Shown piece after piece: positions 1 through 10,072 of a stretch of 48,210 nucleotides of DNA. The notes beneath the pieces were generated by a model. That model had not been told where the DNA came from, ran no database searches, and saw only the letters and a program-made list of their open reading frames with translations. The position numbers and the translations under genes were made by a program. Within the stretch, counting starts at the first letter, position 1. Each line of letters opens with the position of its first letter. The stretch is from Helochares maculicollis (lineage: Eukaryota; Arthropoda; Insecta; Coleoptera; Hydrophilidae). The stretch spans positions 1 through 48,210 of the forward strand of contig JAWQRO010000218.1 of the NCBI GenBank assembly GCA_033557835.1, in the 5' to 3' direction.

Positions 1-554
1 TATATATATAGTTTCAAAGCAAAAGAACCATTCGAAATGGACTTTTTATATAATACTTTTGTTGCTAAAATTGCAATCTTTTAACAATATTTTCGGCAGA
101 GATGCTGCAGAATGAAGAATTACCATGAATAATACACTTATGCGTAGTTTTAATTCGATTATAAAGCAACAAATCCGGAGTTCGAATCTAGCTCGGAATT
201 TTACATTTTTTGCTACTATTGATTTTAAATCCTATTTCTTATTCTGGTAGAACTAATATAATTAATAATGTGACATTCACTTACTGTTTAGGAAAAATTA
301 AGCGTTATTATAAAATTATATTAATAGCGAATAAAATAATATATTTAGAAAATTTTATGCATGCCGACTGTGACTATAAAATTATAAGCATGTATACATT
401 CGGCGTCGATTCTTTGCTTGTCGGTTTCACTTGTTACATTTCCGTATTACTATACGAAGTATAGTAAAAGGAAAGTATCGGGCTCATGAAAAAATTCTAC
501 CTCGAGATTTAGAGTGCCCCTGAACCCAGTTTAACCATTTTCGGCACGTATGTA

Positions 555-570
555 TGTGTGTGTGTGTGTG
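555..570. repeat. (TG)8 microsatellite
   Basis: Eight uninterrupted TG units, flanked by tatgta on the left and tcggtgtgtatatg on the right. It sits directly before one copy of the dispersed repeat at 595-745. Confidence 0.95.
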
Positions 571-594
571 TCGGTGTGTATATGTAAACATGAT

Positions 595-745
595 AACGGT
601 CAGACGGATTGCGGTGGAGCGATGAAATTTGGTATACAGCTATTATCGCAACATTTTAAATCCGTATCAATTTTGGGGGATGTAGAAGCACCGGAAGTAC
701 CTACACCTACACAGTTTTGATTTTGTTTCAAGTAAAGTAGTCTTT
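595..745 (+). repeat. Dispersed repeat, copy 1 (TG-anchored family)
   Basis: This block aligns by eye with 32650-32820 on the same strand. Shared blocks include gataacgg / agtaacgg, tgaaattTggtat / tgaaattgggcat, ctattat-gcaa / ctattaaagcaa, tc-gtatc-a, gtagaa-caccggaa-tacct, cacagttttga and agtcttta. Identity looks around two-thirds. It carries no coding capacity that I recognise and is probably a fragment of an old noncoding mobile element whose left end carries the TG run. Confidence 0.6.
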
Positions 746-1339
746 AAAATTAAGCTATCAGATTCTTATTTTGTGCACATCTTAAATATCACAAAAATCT
801 TATAGATACGAATTTTTAACATGATCGGAGCACCGAAAGTGCTATTTTTATAAATTTGAAAATTCCAAGTTGAGTATGTCTTGGAATAAAACATTTTACA
901 AAATTGTTTCAAAAATGGTGAACATTGTAAATATAGCACTAACAAATACTTCTGTGTACATTTTAAACCCGAAAGGAAGATTTAGTTATGAATTTATATT
1001 ACAAAATTGAACTGTGATTTTAGCTATGAATTCACACTTTAAAATTGAGGCCTAAACAAAAGGTGTTTAGAAGCGTTCAAGTATACATTTTTTTTTAAAC
1101 AAGATATTGCACATTACATAAAGTAATATTTAAAATATTCTGGATTTATATTTATTGAAAAAGAATTGAATATTTCTTATGAAGATAAGAATGTATTGAA
1201 TATAGGCACTGAAGCATATGAAAATTGAAACCTTTATTTTTATGTCGTACATATTTTTATGCGAGAATATTGAGTGAAGACACTTCAGGTTTTTTAATTT
1301 CGTTATAGGAACAAAAACGCATCTACCACATTATATTGC

Positions 1340-2310
1340 TTGCACTACGATTATGCCTCTTCTTCTATTCTTATTTATTACTATTTATATTTATTGTTAA
1401 ATATTATTTATCACTTTCCTATGTTCGGTGGTACAATTCTCCTTCTATTTTATTGCTGTCTTGTTCTTGCCATCCTTGGCATTCAGTAATTTTGTAAAGT
1501 AGGCTGCCAATACTCGATTTATGCTTAAGTCGATTACTATTCTGCCCCCATTCTTTCAAAGGCGATTGATCTAAGTTGGTACCCAATTTTAATTTTCTTT
1601 ATTTTTATGAAAAAGTTTCGCACCTTTTTAAGCTGTATTTTCATTTCATCTATTTTCTCTTTCAGATATTTTCTTTTACTTGCCAAGTATTGCTTCTTCC
1701 ATTTATTAATATATTCTCGATGTCTCTTCTACTTTCAGCAGTTTCCTCACTTAGCTTCTCTCACATCAGTTCCCTTTTTTGTTAGATTCGTAATCATACC
1801 AATTGCGTAGCTTGAATTATCTGTTCTCCTAAGACACTTTTCTTCTTCATAATATAATCTGGCAATACCTATAGAAACCTTCAATAGATTATTTCTTTGT
1901 TTCACGCTTTGCTTTACAGTGCTTCAATTGATTTTCACTGCCGTATCGTTAAATGTGCAGCATTGCATTTTCGAAAATTAGCTGCATAAGTTTACTGCCT
2001 AGCAGGATCTATGTTGTATCCTGGATCCCGAGAAATTCTTCTTTAGATATTGTACTTCTCTCTATGCTTTACTTGAATGAAGATATTTCCCTTGTTTCTT
2101 GAATTTTATAATTAATTTTTGTCTTCTTATTTCCCTCTCTAAAATTTTTATTTGTTTTCTCTGCCTGTCCATTGCTTCTTTCAGAACACAAATTTTCCCT
2201 CTTCACGCCCTTTATCTCCGTGATCAAGACATTCATTTGTGATATTTATATTGATGTACCTTGTAGTCGAGACCCACAACATGTGCTCACTATAGTTCAA
2301 CCGCACGCGC
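1340..2310 (-). other. Purine-rich stretch with coiled-coil-like broken frames (possible pseudogene)
   Basis: The minus strand here is strikingly purine-rich. Its frames give Lys/Glu/Arg-rich heptad-like pieces, for example MDRQRKQIKILEREIRRQ at 2172-2119 (36-codon frame to 2062) and KWKKQYLASKRKYLKEKIDE around 1700-1640, broken by stops and frame changes. This could be a dead retrocopy or a mobile-element coat protein with a coiled coil. It could also be simple composition bias, because purine-rich AT-rich DNA encodes K/E/R anyway. No family was recognised and no intact start-to-stop gene is present. Confidence 0.3.
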
Positions 2311-3330
2311 CAGCAGCACATTCTATGACCGAAACTGCTCGTTAATTCTGACTAATTATTAAGCTATGTTGTATGCAGCCGTCTTCAATGGTTGCCAGAA
2401 TACAACCTCCCAAAATATAATACCTAAATATTTATAAAGCTATAATCGAACTCATGTTAAATTAAAATATAACCATCCTGAAAACTGAAGAATTATCGCA
2501 AAAGTATAGTCTTAGTTATTCACTAGATTTATTTAGTAGTTACAAAGAGCCTTTAAGTCATAGGCTTTGGCTTACTAATTGTCAAAAATTATTTTTAGCA
2601 GAGACATTATAAACTGGTGTTTGTAAACTTGCTTAGGCGACTGCGTGGCTAAATATAGTAGAAATAGAAAGGTGGATAGAAATACAACGGGGATTCCGTG
2701 CAATTTAATTGCAGTATTAACAAAATTTTATTACTCAAATGGTTGCGTCAAAAGAACGCTAAGGTATCGGCAAGACCATTCATATTAATAAATACAATTT
2801 TGACGATGCTCGAAAGAGAAAAATAAATGTTTTTATCAATTACAAGCTCATAGTAATTTTCAATCAATTAAAATGATTGAAGACAATGATTTTGCAAAAC
2901 TGCCATTTTTAACGACAAAGAACTGTTTCGTGCACTGATATTTAATAGAACTTAATTCAAAAACATTAGAAGAGATCCGGATTGGTGCAATATTACCCTG
3001 GAGATTCGTACGAAGACCGCTATTCATACACCTACGTTGGCCTTAACCCAAAAACGAAATTTAATTAAACTTCCAAGTAATACATCGTAAATTTTGAGAG
3101 ATTGGAATGCCTCTAGATAAACTTTTTTATAATGTGGAATGTTTGAAAGCGCCAGTAGAGGTGTTTATGTTTCGGAAATAACTGGAGTTTTTCTACGAAA
3201 AAGAAGAGCAAATAGCCTATATATATTTGTACGCCGTCTCGGTTTTATTAAAATAAATAATTGTAATCGTTTATACAACTATGCAAGGTTTTCGGTTTTT
3301 AATTGTACAAGGTTGAGCAAAAACACTTAC

Positions 3331-3498
3331 CTCTAAATATTCAGCTATATGTTCACAAGCATCTTCTAATTGGTTTTCATCTAAAATTACATCGAACATC
3401 TCGGGTGGGCATTGAGCTAATTTTTCAGATGCTACCATTTGTACATTTAAGTGTCGTGCTTGACTTTTACCCCTGGATTTTATTAATCTTTGTAAAAC
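3331..3498 (-). CDS. Ca-beta: Ca-beta core exon 6: distal GK domain
   Basis: Exactly 56 codons, phase 0 at both ends. Acceptor TTTTCTGTGAAG, donor TTAGAG|GTAAGTG. It encodes VLQRLIKSRGKSQARHLNVQ, MVASEKLAQCPPEMFDVILD and ENQLEDACEHIAEYLE. Family members continue from EYLE with a Tyr-Trp-Lys motif and a variable C-terminal tail. That exon was searched for on the minus strand of 1-3325 without success, so the gene is cut by the window edge or has another long intron here. Confidence 0.97.
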
Positions 3499-5811
3499 CT
3501 TCACAGAAAACGAAGAAATTTAGAGCAATATAAAACCAGAATAATCAACTTTATAAATAAAAGTTGGGTCCATAATAAAACTAACAAAAGCTCAATATGC
3601 AAATACTTCTTAGATCGTCAAGTATGAAGTTTGTTAATAAAATGGCAAAGTTGGTTTGTAATGTTTGTATTGAAAGCTATCTTATTTGTATGAGTATGCA
3701 CCCATATTTTGCCATTTAAACCGTAAGTTGTTTGGACCTGTGGTATAAAAAAAATAGTCAATAGTCAAATGTTAAGTAAAAGTCTAATAATCATATATTA
3801 AAGTTGACAATATTGTTAGCTGCTAGTTTCATCCTTGACGACCTGATATATTTATGAATTACGAAATTAATACTCACTTTAGGACTAGTAATTTTAAGAT
3901 ATACAATTGTAGGAGCTAAGGAGGTTTTGGCAAGTTGTGAAGGATGGTTTATAGTATCACAATCCAACACTACAAGCTGCAAAGTTCGCGCTAATTCGAA
4001 TATCCTTTCAATTTCCGCTTGAACTTCTTGCAGGCAAGTGGAACGAGTGTTGGAGCGTTCCATAATTGCCCGTCGCGAAGGGTTATTTAAAAGAGAACGC
4101 TTTGCTAAAGAAATATCAGCCATTACTCTTGTAATTATAATTCTGAAAAGGACAATAAAGACGCATTAGCAAATGAGATGTCTCTGGCAATCATATTAAA
4201 AGCACTTACTTTCCTTCAAATCTATGTTTTAAAAAATCAAATAAAGCTTTTTGCATCATATCCGTAACTTCGTAGCCTTTTAGCGAAGGTCCAACTAAGA
4301 CTACAGGTCGCATGGATGGAACAACGTCATAAGGTGCTGTTGTTTCTTGTTTCTTAAAAAAAGGCTTCTTCTTCTCTTTGGCGGGTGGTGTCGTGAGTGA
4401 TTTACCTGACCTTGGGTTACCCAATGAATCAGATTCATCTCCTATAAGAAATCAAAAATAAATATAATACCACTAAGATTCTTCGAGAAAAAATTTAAAG
4501 AAATAGTAAAATCACTCTACAAGTCTGCTGGCGGCCTACTTCTACGGCCTATAGTAGCAACCTACTTTCTACTCTTCTATTTATAGCAGGAAAGGCTTCA
4601 GGTTCGGTCCTGGGGTTGCAGAGGATGTGCATGGATTGGAAAAGTAGGACGTTTTTATATAAAGACTTTTCAATCACGTGTTTAACCAACCATGCTGGGC
4701 CATGGATAAAACTATAGAAATTATACTTAAATGAAGCTAGTGACTAAATTAATTGATAGGTGGTTTGTGTGTAAACTACTTTTCTAGCAGCCAACGAACG
4801 CGCGTGAATGCATGATTTTCAGCCAATTATTCCAAAACTAACTTCAAGAAATTTGATTGGAGGGTGAGAATAAATTGTATAAATGTACTGTAAATTAAAT
4901 TACAATAAAACAAAGGTGCGATTAATGCAACAATTCTAAAAAGCAGCAAAAATAGTTTTGTCCATGGCACTGATCATCTTTATTTAAAGCTTAATGTAAA
5001 CCCTTTCAGGTAAGGTGCAAAGGAATTTCCGTGATTTTAAATAAGGCATCTCTTTCCCATTGCAATGCGTGAAGTTCGTTTGCACTTATTTCGACCTTTG
5101 CGTTCTTGAGACTTAAAACAAATAGTGACCAATAAGACAACATTTATTTAATTAATTTTTGTGTTATTTTTATCGTTTAGTTGTTGTGTGTGGACAGGAC
5201 ATACCAGGCGTAGGAGGGGTGCTACCTCTCGAAACATCGTTACCAGCTGCCCCTATATTTGAGCTCGAACTTGTCTTGCTTGAGTATAGTTTCGTGGTCC
5301 TTGTTTGGGACTGCTGTATTCTCAGGTTCTCTAACTTTACGGGAGAAGGAATGAAACCAACGTCACAGCCTTCTTTTACTAATCTTCCTATCCACCAATT
5401 GTTGTCATATTTTTCCTGAGAGAAATCAAAAGAGCATTAAACTATATTCCTGCAAATTACATATTCTACTTGTCTTAATTGTAATTGTGCTGACCTTTAT
5501 ATGTAAAAAGTCCCTAACGTCAAAAGATATTGCGTAACCATGAACTGGAGAGTCGTCGTCTAACGACCCATCGTACGCTACGTTCGTACGAACGGCGAAT
5601 GCTACTGGTTTAGTCTGAAATATTGGAGAAAATTGTGAAAATTAATGTTCAATTGCGGAAAACAGATGGATTAGTGAAGAAGAACTCAACTTACTCTAGC
5701 TTTTTCCAGCTGGCTGAGCGCTTGGCGTTCCTTCTCCCGTCGAAGAGTTTCTTTTTCCTCGTCCAGCGACAGATCCGAAGAGGGCTGCGAATAGTTTGAG
5801 TCAGCTGAGCC
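3331..5811 (-). CDS. Ca-beta: Voltage-gated calcium channel beta subunit, core exons (gene model, partial at both ends)
   Basis: Six exons, joined 5811-5695, 5614-5495, 5415-5205, 4441-4210, 4142-3878 and 3498-3331, give 1113 bp or 371 codons with no stop. The product is the cytoplasmic beta subunit. In this family it binds the alpha-interaction domain in the I-II loop of Cav1/Cav2 pore subunits, brings the channel to the membrane and sets its gating. Order seen: Ser-rich acidic leader and helix (residues 1-39), SH3 (about 40-110), variable HOOK (about 111-190), GK-like domain from MRPVVLVGPSLKGYE (193 onward). The kinase P-loop is replaced by GPSLKGYE, as expected for this non-catalytic GK fold. 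Introns are 80, 79, 763, 67 and 379 bp with consensus ends. Missing: the N-terminus (upstream exon) and the GK tail after EYLE. No other family fits. Confidence 0.97.
3878..4142 (-). CDS. Ca-beta: Ca-beta core exon 5: central GK domain
   Basis: 265 bp, phase 2 in and phase 0 out. Acceptor CCTTTTCAG, donor CCTAAA|GTGAGT. After IIITRV it reads MADISLAKRSLLNNPSRRAI, then ERSNTRSTCLQEVQAEIERI, FELARTLQLVVLDCDTINHP and SQLAKTSLAPTIVYLKITSPK, an almost unbroken match to the family consensus. The Met of MADIS is internal: the frame stays open upstream to the acceptor, so it is not a start codon. Past the donor the frame continues briefly into intron sequence, which is a read-through artefact. Confidence 0.98.
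4210..4441 (-). CDS. Ca-beta: Ca-beta core exon 4: HOOK end and start of GK domain
   Basis: 232 bp, entering in phase 1 (completing the split Gly) and leaving in phase 2. Acceptor TTCTTATAG, donor GGAAA|GTAAGT. It encodes DESDSLGNPRSGKSLTTPPA, a Lys-rich KEKKKPFFKK segment, then PYDVVPSMRPVVLVGPSLKG and YEVTDMMQKALFDFLKHRFEG. These are the invariant start of the GK-like domain and part of the groove that holds the channel alpha-interaction domain. The final split codon becomes Lys with the next exon, where vertebrate paralogs have Arg. Confidence 0.97.
5205..5415 (-). CDS. Ca-beta: Ca-beta core exon 3: SH3 end and HOOK
   Basis: 70 codons plus one base. The acceptor TTTTTCTCTCAG precedes GAAAAATATGAC and the donor is CCTG|GTATGT (phase 1). 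It starts EKYDNNWWIGRLVKEGCDVG and FIPSPVKLENLR, the strongly conserved end of the SH3 core. It then turns into the Ser/Thr/Gln-rich HOOK linker (IQQSQTRTTKLYSSKTSSSS...), ending RGSTPPTPG. HOOK sequence varies between species and isoforms and tunes inactivation. The last glycine codon is split with the next exon. Confidence 0.97.
5495..5614 (-). CDS. Ca-beta: Ca-beta core exon 2: SH3 domain, first part
   Basis: 40 codons, phase 0 at both ends, acceptor TATTTCAG and donor AAG|GTCAGC (a less usual but valid GT donor). It begins TKPVAFAVRTNVAYDGS, the hallmark first strands of the Cav-beta SH3 domain, and continues through the acidic loop LDDDSPVHGYAISFDVRDFLHIK. The introns on either side are only 79-80 bp, so core exons 1 to 3 form a compact block. 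Confidence 0.97.
5695..5811 (-). CDS. Ca-beta: Ca-beta core exon 1: leader and helix before SH3
   Basis: 39 codons, phase 0 at both ends. The acceptor TTTTCAG is followed by GSADSNYSQPSSDLSLDEEK, then the charged helical stretch ETLRREKERQALSQLEKAR. The donor is AGA|GTAAGT. The GSADS start and the 'RREKERQAL' helix are typical of beta subunits: in vertebrate genes an exon also begins at GSADSYTSRPSDSD, just after isoform-specific N-termini. This exon is therefore the point where alternative first exons join, and any first exon must end in phase 0. Confidence 0.96.
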
Positions 5812-6875
5812 CTGAAAATAGAAATTAAATTAGTTTTCTGAACAAAAAGGCCTCGCCGAAAAAGTTCGAATCGAGCTCGCTAACTTCAAATTGCAAAGTC
5901 TAATTTTCCGAAACCAGTGCAGATGACTCTAAGATGAATTCGTGATAATGATTTGCCATTCAAGATGAAATTTATACCAAATCTACTAGAATGAGACTTT
6001 TAACCCTATTGAAAAATTACTGACATCGTTTCAAATTACTACCTATAAACAAATTTATTGAGAAACAATCTGTAATGATATTTTTAATGAGCTACTACGT
6101 TTTGTACGTGAGTGGTAAGTCTGACAATGGCATTAACCACGCTACTTGAGATGACTAACTAAGTGAGCAATTTCAAGTTGTGAAGAATAAGATGATCTGG
6201 GTAAACGGTTTCACAAATGTAGAATTATTTAGAATTTTCACTTTGGATATGTAATGTGTAAATAATATTTCAGTGCGTTTGTAGTCCATCAAATATGGAC
6301 AGTCAAGAGCATAATTGGTGGCGGTAATTTGGAGCGATGAACAAGCCCTTTTATTCCTAGTTTCGCACAAACGTTATGATTGTGTTACGAAATCAACTTT
6401 GAAGCTTATTTCAAAATAAATGTCTATTGTTGCTGAGATATTTCAATATTCTTCGTAATAACTTCAAATAAAAATGTTTAATTAAATCAAAGTCCATACC
6501 GATGACCAATGTTCATTTTGTAAGTCACAGCTTTGACCCCCAGACGTCTCATTTTTCGCTCGAATTTAATTTTCCAACAGTCACTAACAAAACCTAACAC
6601 ATTAGCTTGGCTTCAGCGCATCCTTACTTTTGATCTTGTTAATCTTTATTCAGTATTATTCTACTTCGAGGGAAAATGTTTCTTAAAATAATGATATAGA
6701 CTAAATGATGTACGCGAAAATATTAATAGATAAGTGTTCTAAAGCATCAATTTTGAAAACGTTATAATTCTTTTGACCACACTTCAAAAAGATAAAAGCG
6801 GTTGGAATTAAATTTTCCAGGAAAAGCTGCAATTATATTTACTACTATTAACACACACGTACTATTTTAAATATA

Positions 6876-7037
6876 ATGGAGTTTTATGAAACAGATAGTT
6901 CAAACAAAAGTGAAAATAACCTAAATTTGATAATTAATGCCACGGGTAATGAAAACGAAATACAGTGCTGGGAAGTATCTGCTATTTGTGCAAAAACGAT
7001 GATTAAAGTAGTGGACCAATTTATTTGTGCTATTTAA
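6876..7037 (+). CDS. Possible 53-residue reading frame, unrecognised
   Basis: ATG to TAA, starting MEFYETDSSNKSENNLNL and ending KTMIKVVDQFICAI. The first half is acidic and Asn/Ser-rich, the second mildly hydrophobic. A polar, non-repetitive composition is unusual for a random frame in this AT-rich DNA, and it lies about 360 bp before a transposase relic on the same strand, so it could be part of an old element. No family is recognised. Confidence 0.12.
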   Translation: MEFYETDSSNKSENNLNLIINATGNENEIQCWEVSAICAKTMIKVVDQFICAI

Positions 7038-7398
7038 ATTAGATAATTAAATTTAGAAAGTTGTTAAAAATCATTTATTACTATTTTAAAATGATTTGCA
7101 TATTTTTAGTTACTATGACAAACTAAACAAAATAAATTTGAGAGCAAACAACGGTAGGCTAAATAGCAAAGCTATTTTCATATTAAATAACCTATAGTTA
7201 GGCTACACTGTGGCAAGTGATATATGTAGGTATTTCAAGAAGATCGTTCCAATGAATTTACTTGGGAACTAGCTATTGGTAAACTTTAGGAAAAATAATT
7301 TTAATGAGGCATATTTTCATCTAACCAGTGATGTTAAATAGTAAAATTGCCAAATTTAGGGATTCGAAAATCCATAAGATCCTCAAGTTAATAGTGTG

Positions 7399-7700
7399 GA
7401 TGTTGAAGAAATGTGGTTTCAACATGAAAATTCAACATATTGCCGATGAAATCATGTAATTATTATAAGAAACATTATTATATATGGTTGTGTCTCCTCG
7501 AGATGAGGGGTCTCATACATGGTATTTAAACTGTACATCCTGAAACTACAAACAATTGAAGACCAAATATTGCTCATATTTCCCAACAATTATGTCAAAA
7601 TATTTAAAACACTTCATGAAAAAAGTGAATTGTACCCAAATGGCAAAGATTTTTTACATTCCACATAACTTCAATGACTCCACTTTCTAAATCTATGAAA
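7399..7700 (+). pseudogene. Decayed DDE transposase 3' fragment (insect mariner-like type with MWFQQDGAT motif)
   Basis: At 7399-7422 the plus strand reads DVEEMWFQ, followed by HENSTYCR. In a common group of insect Tc1/mariner-related transposases the same place reads DVE-MWFQQDGATCHT, around the second catalytic Asp. About 130 bp later PETTNN-stop-RPNIAHISQQLCQNI resembles the 'KP-TI-QLKANI' helix near the end of those proteins. Stops and frame changes separate the pieces. The catalytic Asp itself appears as Glu (HEN), so this copy is inactive. The call rests on two short matches recalled by eye. Confidence 0.4.
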
Positions 7701-9910
7701 ATATCAGATATCAAATAAAACCATGCAATTTATTAAGAATTTAAAATGGATTTTACAACAGTTTTATTTATTCAAAATTTAATAGCTTAGCATAAAATTG
7801 ATTTTGTTAAGATTATCAGAGTCTAAAACTACTTAAAACTCAAAACTTTTTCTTTTATAATATTTCTTCTATATCAGACAATGCCATACTTAAATAAATC
7901 AGATCATGTTACTGCTAATCTTGTGTCGTAGCATCGACTGGTTTTATTTGAATACATTTTTAAATAAAATTGACAAATCATTCATACAAACAAATTATGA
8001 AATGATTTATTCCACAAAAGGATTTTAAAACCAAAGCAATAAATACATCATTCAAAGTAATTATATTAATTTAAAAGTCTAAAATCGCTTTAAATATTTT
8101 ATCATTTTTTATGAATTAGCTGGTAAGTGGTATTATTAAAATTGTATTTGAAACTTGGCTCGCATTACTTTTTTGTAATCGAATTAATATAGAAGTATAG
8201 TTTGGTTGTATTTTTATCTAGAATCCAGTAAACAAATAAAATTAATACTCCACATTTGTATTATATTAACCAAAGCATCTTTCTGGAAGTATTGTGTGCA
8301 AAAGTGCAATTTTTGATAAAAATAAATAGTATTTTATTATGATCCACTTAGATGTAATTGCATTCTGACGTGCCGCATTTTGTTAAACTGTAAATGTATA
8401 CTTATTTATCACAAATTCCGTTTATTCCATTGCGTTGTGCATTTTATTATGTGCGAAATATAATGCAGAAGTGTTAAGTCGTAAGTAGACGCAACTACAC
8501 AATCGAATTCAAGTCTGTGATAAATGTACTTTCATAAATAGTAAAGCCTTTTACAAATAGTTTAAATAACTTAATTCCATTATACACTACAATGCAATTT
8601 GCTTGAGGCGCTCTCTTCTTTCCCAAAACAAAATATATGCAACATTTTTGCTCTTCTTTTTTGATGACAGCATTACTACTACAAAATAATGAGCAATTAC
8701 TGTAAAACGCCGAAAACAGTAATATTTTCTCTATGATTTTTTGTTACACACTACCACACAATATTCTTTTTGGAAATATTAGATCAATGCACAACATTCC
8801 AGTGCAAAATCTTCATATCTATATTTTGTTTAATTCAAAGAAAATTTACACTGTTGAACATTGTAGGCTAAAACTCATCATCCTTTACAATTCTGCGATT
8901 CCAAACTTTATCTCATAATACCTCATAGGAGCACTATATACTGCTGTTTATTAAAGTTGTATTTAAATAACATACTTGTTTCATATTGTTTCCTGACCAA
9001 TTTGCAGCATCAGTAGTGCAAAATCATACTCACTTTGCTAACAATTAACGACAAATATTGATTTTATCATGATTTCATAATTTTCTCATTTGGTCACATA
9101 TTTCGGCTGTGAAATTATCTTTTTTACTTATGATGATCTCATGAACTCATAGCTATTGTCTTGTAGTCGCCAATCATGTATAAATAAATAAGCTATGTTC
9201 TTTAATATAGTTGTTGGATATATTGTTGTTGGACGTAACATAGAAATGTTTCCTACTTCATTTACCATTATTTTTTTTATTAGACACATGGTGTACAGAA
9301 TTTCTACACTTTTAAAATGTGTTAGAGCGTCGTAGATTAGTTGAAATATTTCGTGACAAGAATCAAAGTTAAAAAATATCACGGTATACTTTTCCATACA
9401 AGCAAAGTTCTTTTTAAAAATAAAAAGCGAATACCAAAACAATACTCGGAATGTAACAACCTTGTTTATGGTTCAATTCAGTGATTCAGAATAAAAAGAT
9501 GTAACAGTTAGATACCATCATTTTATATTTCATTATTGATTGTAGCAGCTGTAGAATTCACAAATAATTTCGCTAACGAAATAGTAATTTAATGCAACGT
9601 GTTTGACTAAATCCTAAATTAAATAATATTAAGAGTAGCAACTAACTATATTACGCAAATAAATGCCATATTTGAAGGCAAATCAGTTGTGAATTAATCT
9701 GAAAATACTGCAGCGATGATGCATCTTTAAAAACCTATTCGTAAGCAAATGTTTTGGAAATCCCTACTATTGATCTGTGATCAAATCTAGTGTACCACCC
9801 ATACTGAATTTACGAAGCAAAAGTGACTTCTTAAGATACACTTCTCAATCAAGACAGGATTTTGAAATCGTTTGAAAGTATGCGAGCCATGTGTATATTG
9901 ATTGAGTCTA

Positions 9911-10072
9911 TTAATAGCATAGTATGTAATGTGTATACTTGAATTTTATCCACATTATTAGATATATTACGCGGTTCAGTAACACTTTAATCTTCTTCCT
10001 TATGGCTTGAAATCGATAGTCAATGTATTCAGATTTACTTAAAATCGCAACGACGACGACAGCGCCAGCCAT
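9911..10072 (-). CDS. Possible 53-residue reading frame with valine-rich start, unrecognised
   Basis: Starts MAGAVVVVAILSKSEYIDYR at 10072 in good start context (CACATGG) and ends at TAA 9911. The N-terminus is encoded by a GTC/GTT run (gacgacgac on the plus strand), followed by a basic region. It could be an upstream exon of the minus-strand gene, but the nearest GT donor (TTTTAA|GTAAAT) leaves phase 1 and cannot join core exon 1 in frame. Probably chance. Confidence 0.12.
   Translation of the reverse strand: MAGAVVVVAILSKSEYIDYRFQAIRKKIKVLLNRVIYLIMWIKFKYTHYILCY

Larger units (their letters stand above)
1..3330. other. Distal intron or 3' flank of Ca-beta; no exon found
   Basis: Downstream of core exon 6. 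It holds the TG microsatellite and dispersed repeat copy (555-745), the purine-rich broken-frame stretch (minus, 1340-2310) and otherwise plain AT-rich sequence. The next Ca-beta exon, which should begin near a Tyr-Trp-Lys motif, was not found. Confidence 0.6.

Noticed and set aside
175..205. T-arm-like ggagttcgaatctagctc
   Set aside because: The flanking 5 bp do not pair and no other tRNA arms are present.
1495..1530. Another Tyr-Trp candidate for the missing exon (TATTGGCAGCCT on the minus strand)
   Set aside because: It lacks a pyrimidine tract, reads YWQPTL and then a stop, and does not fit the expected motif.
3145..3175. Possible missing Ca-beta exon (minus strand reads TACTGGCGC, Tyr-Trp-Arg)
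   Set aside because: There is no AG acceptor or pyrimidine tract before it, and the residues after Trp-Arg do not match the family.
4580..4625. tRNA-like T-arm or SINE B-box (aggttcggtcctgg)
   Set aside because: The hairpin loop is 6 nt instead of 7, and no A-box, anticodon arm or acceptor stem lies at the right distance.
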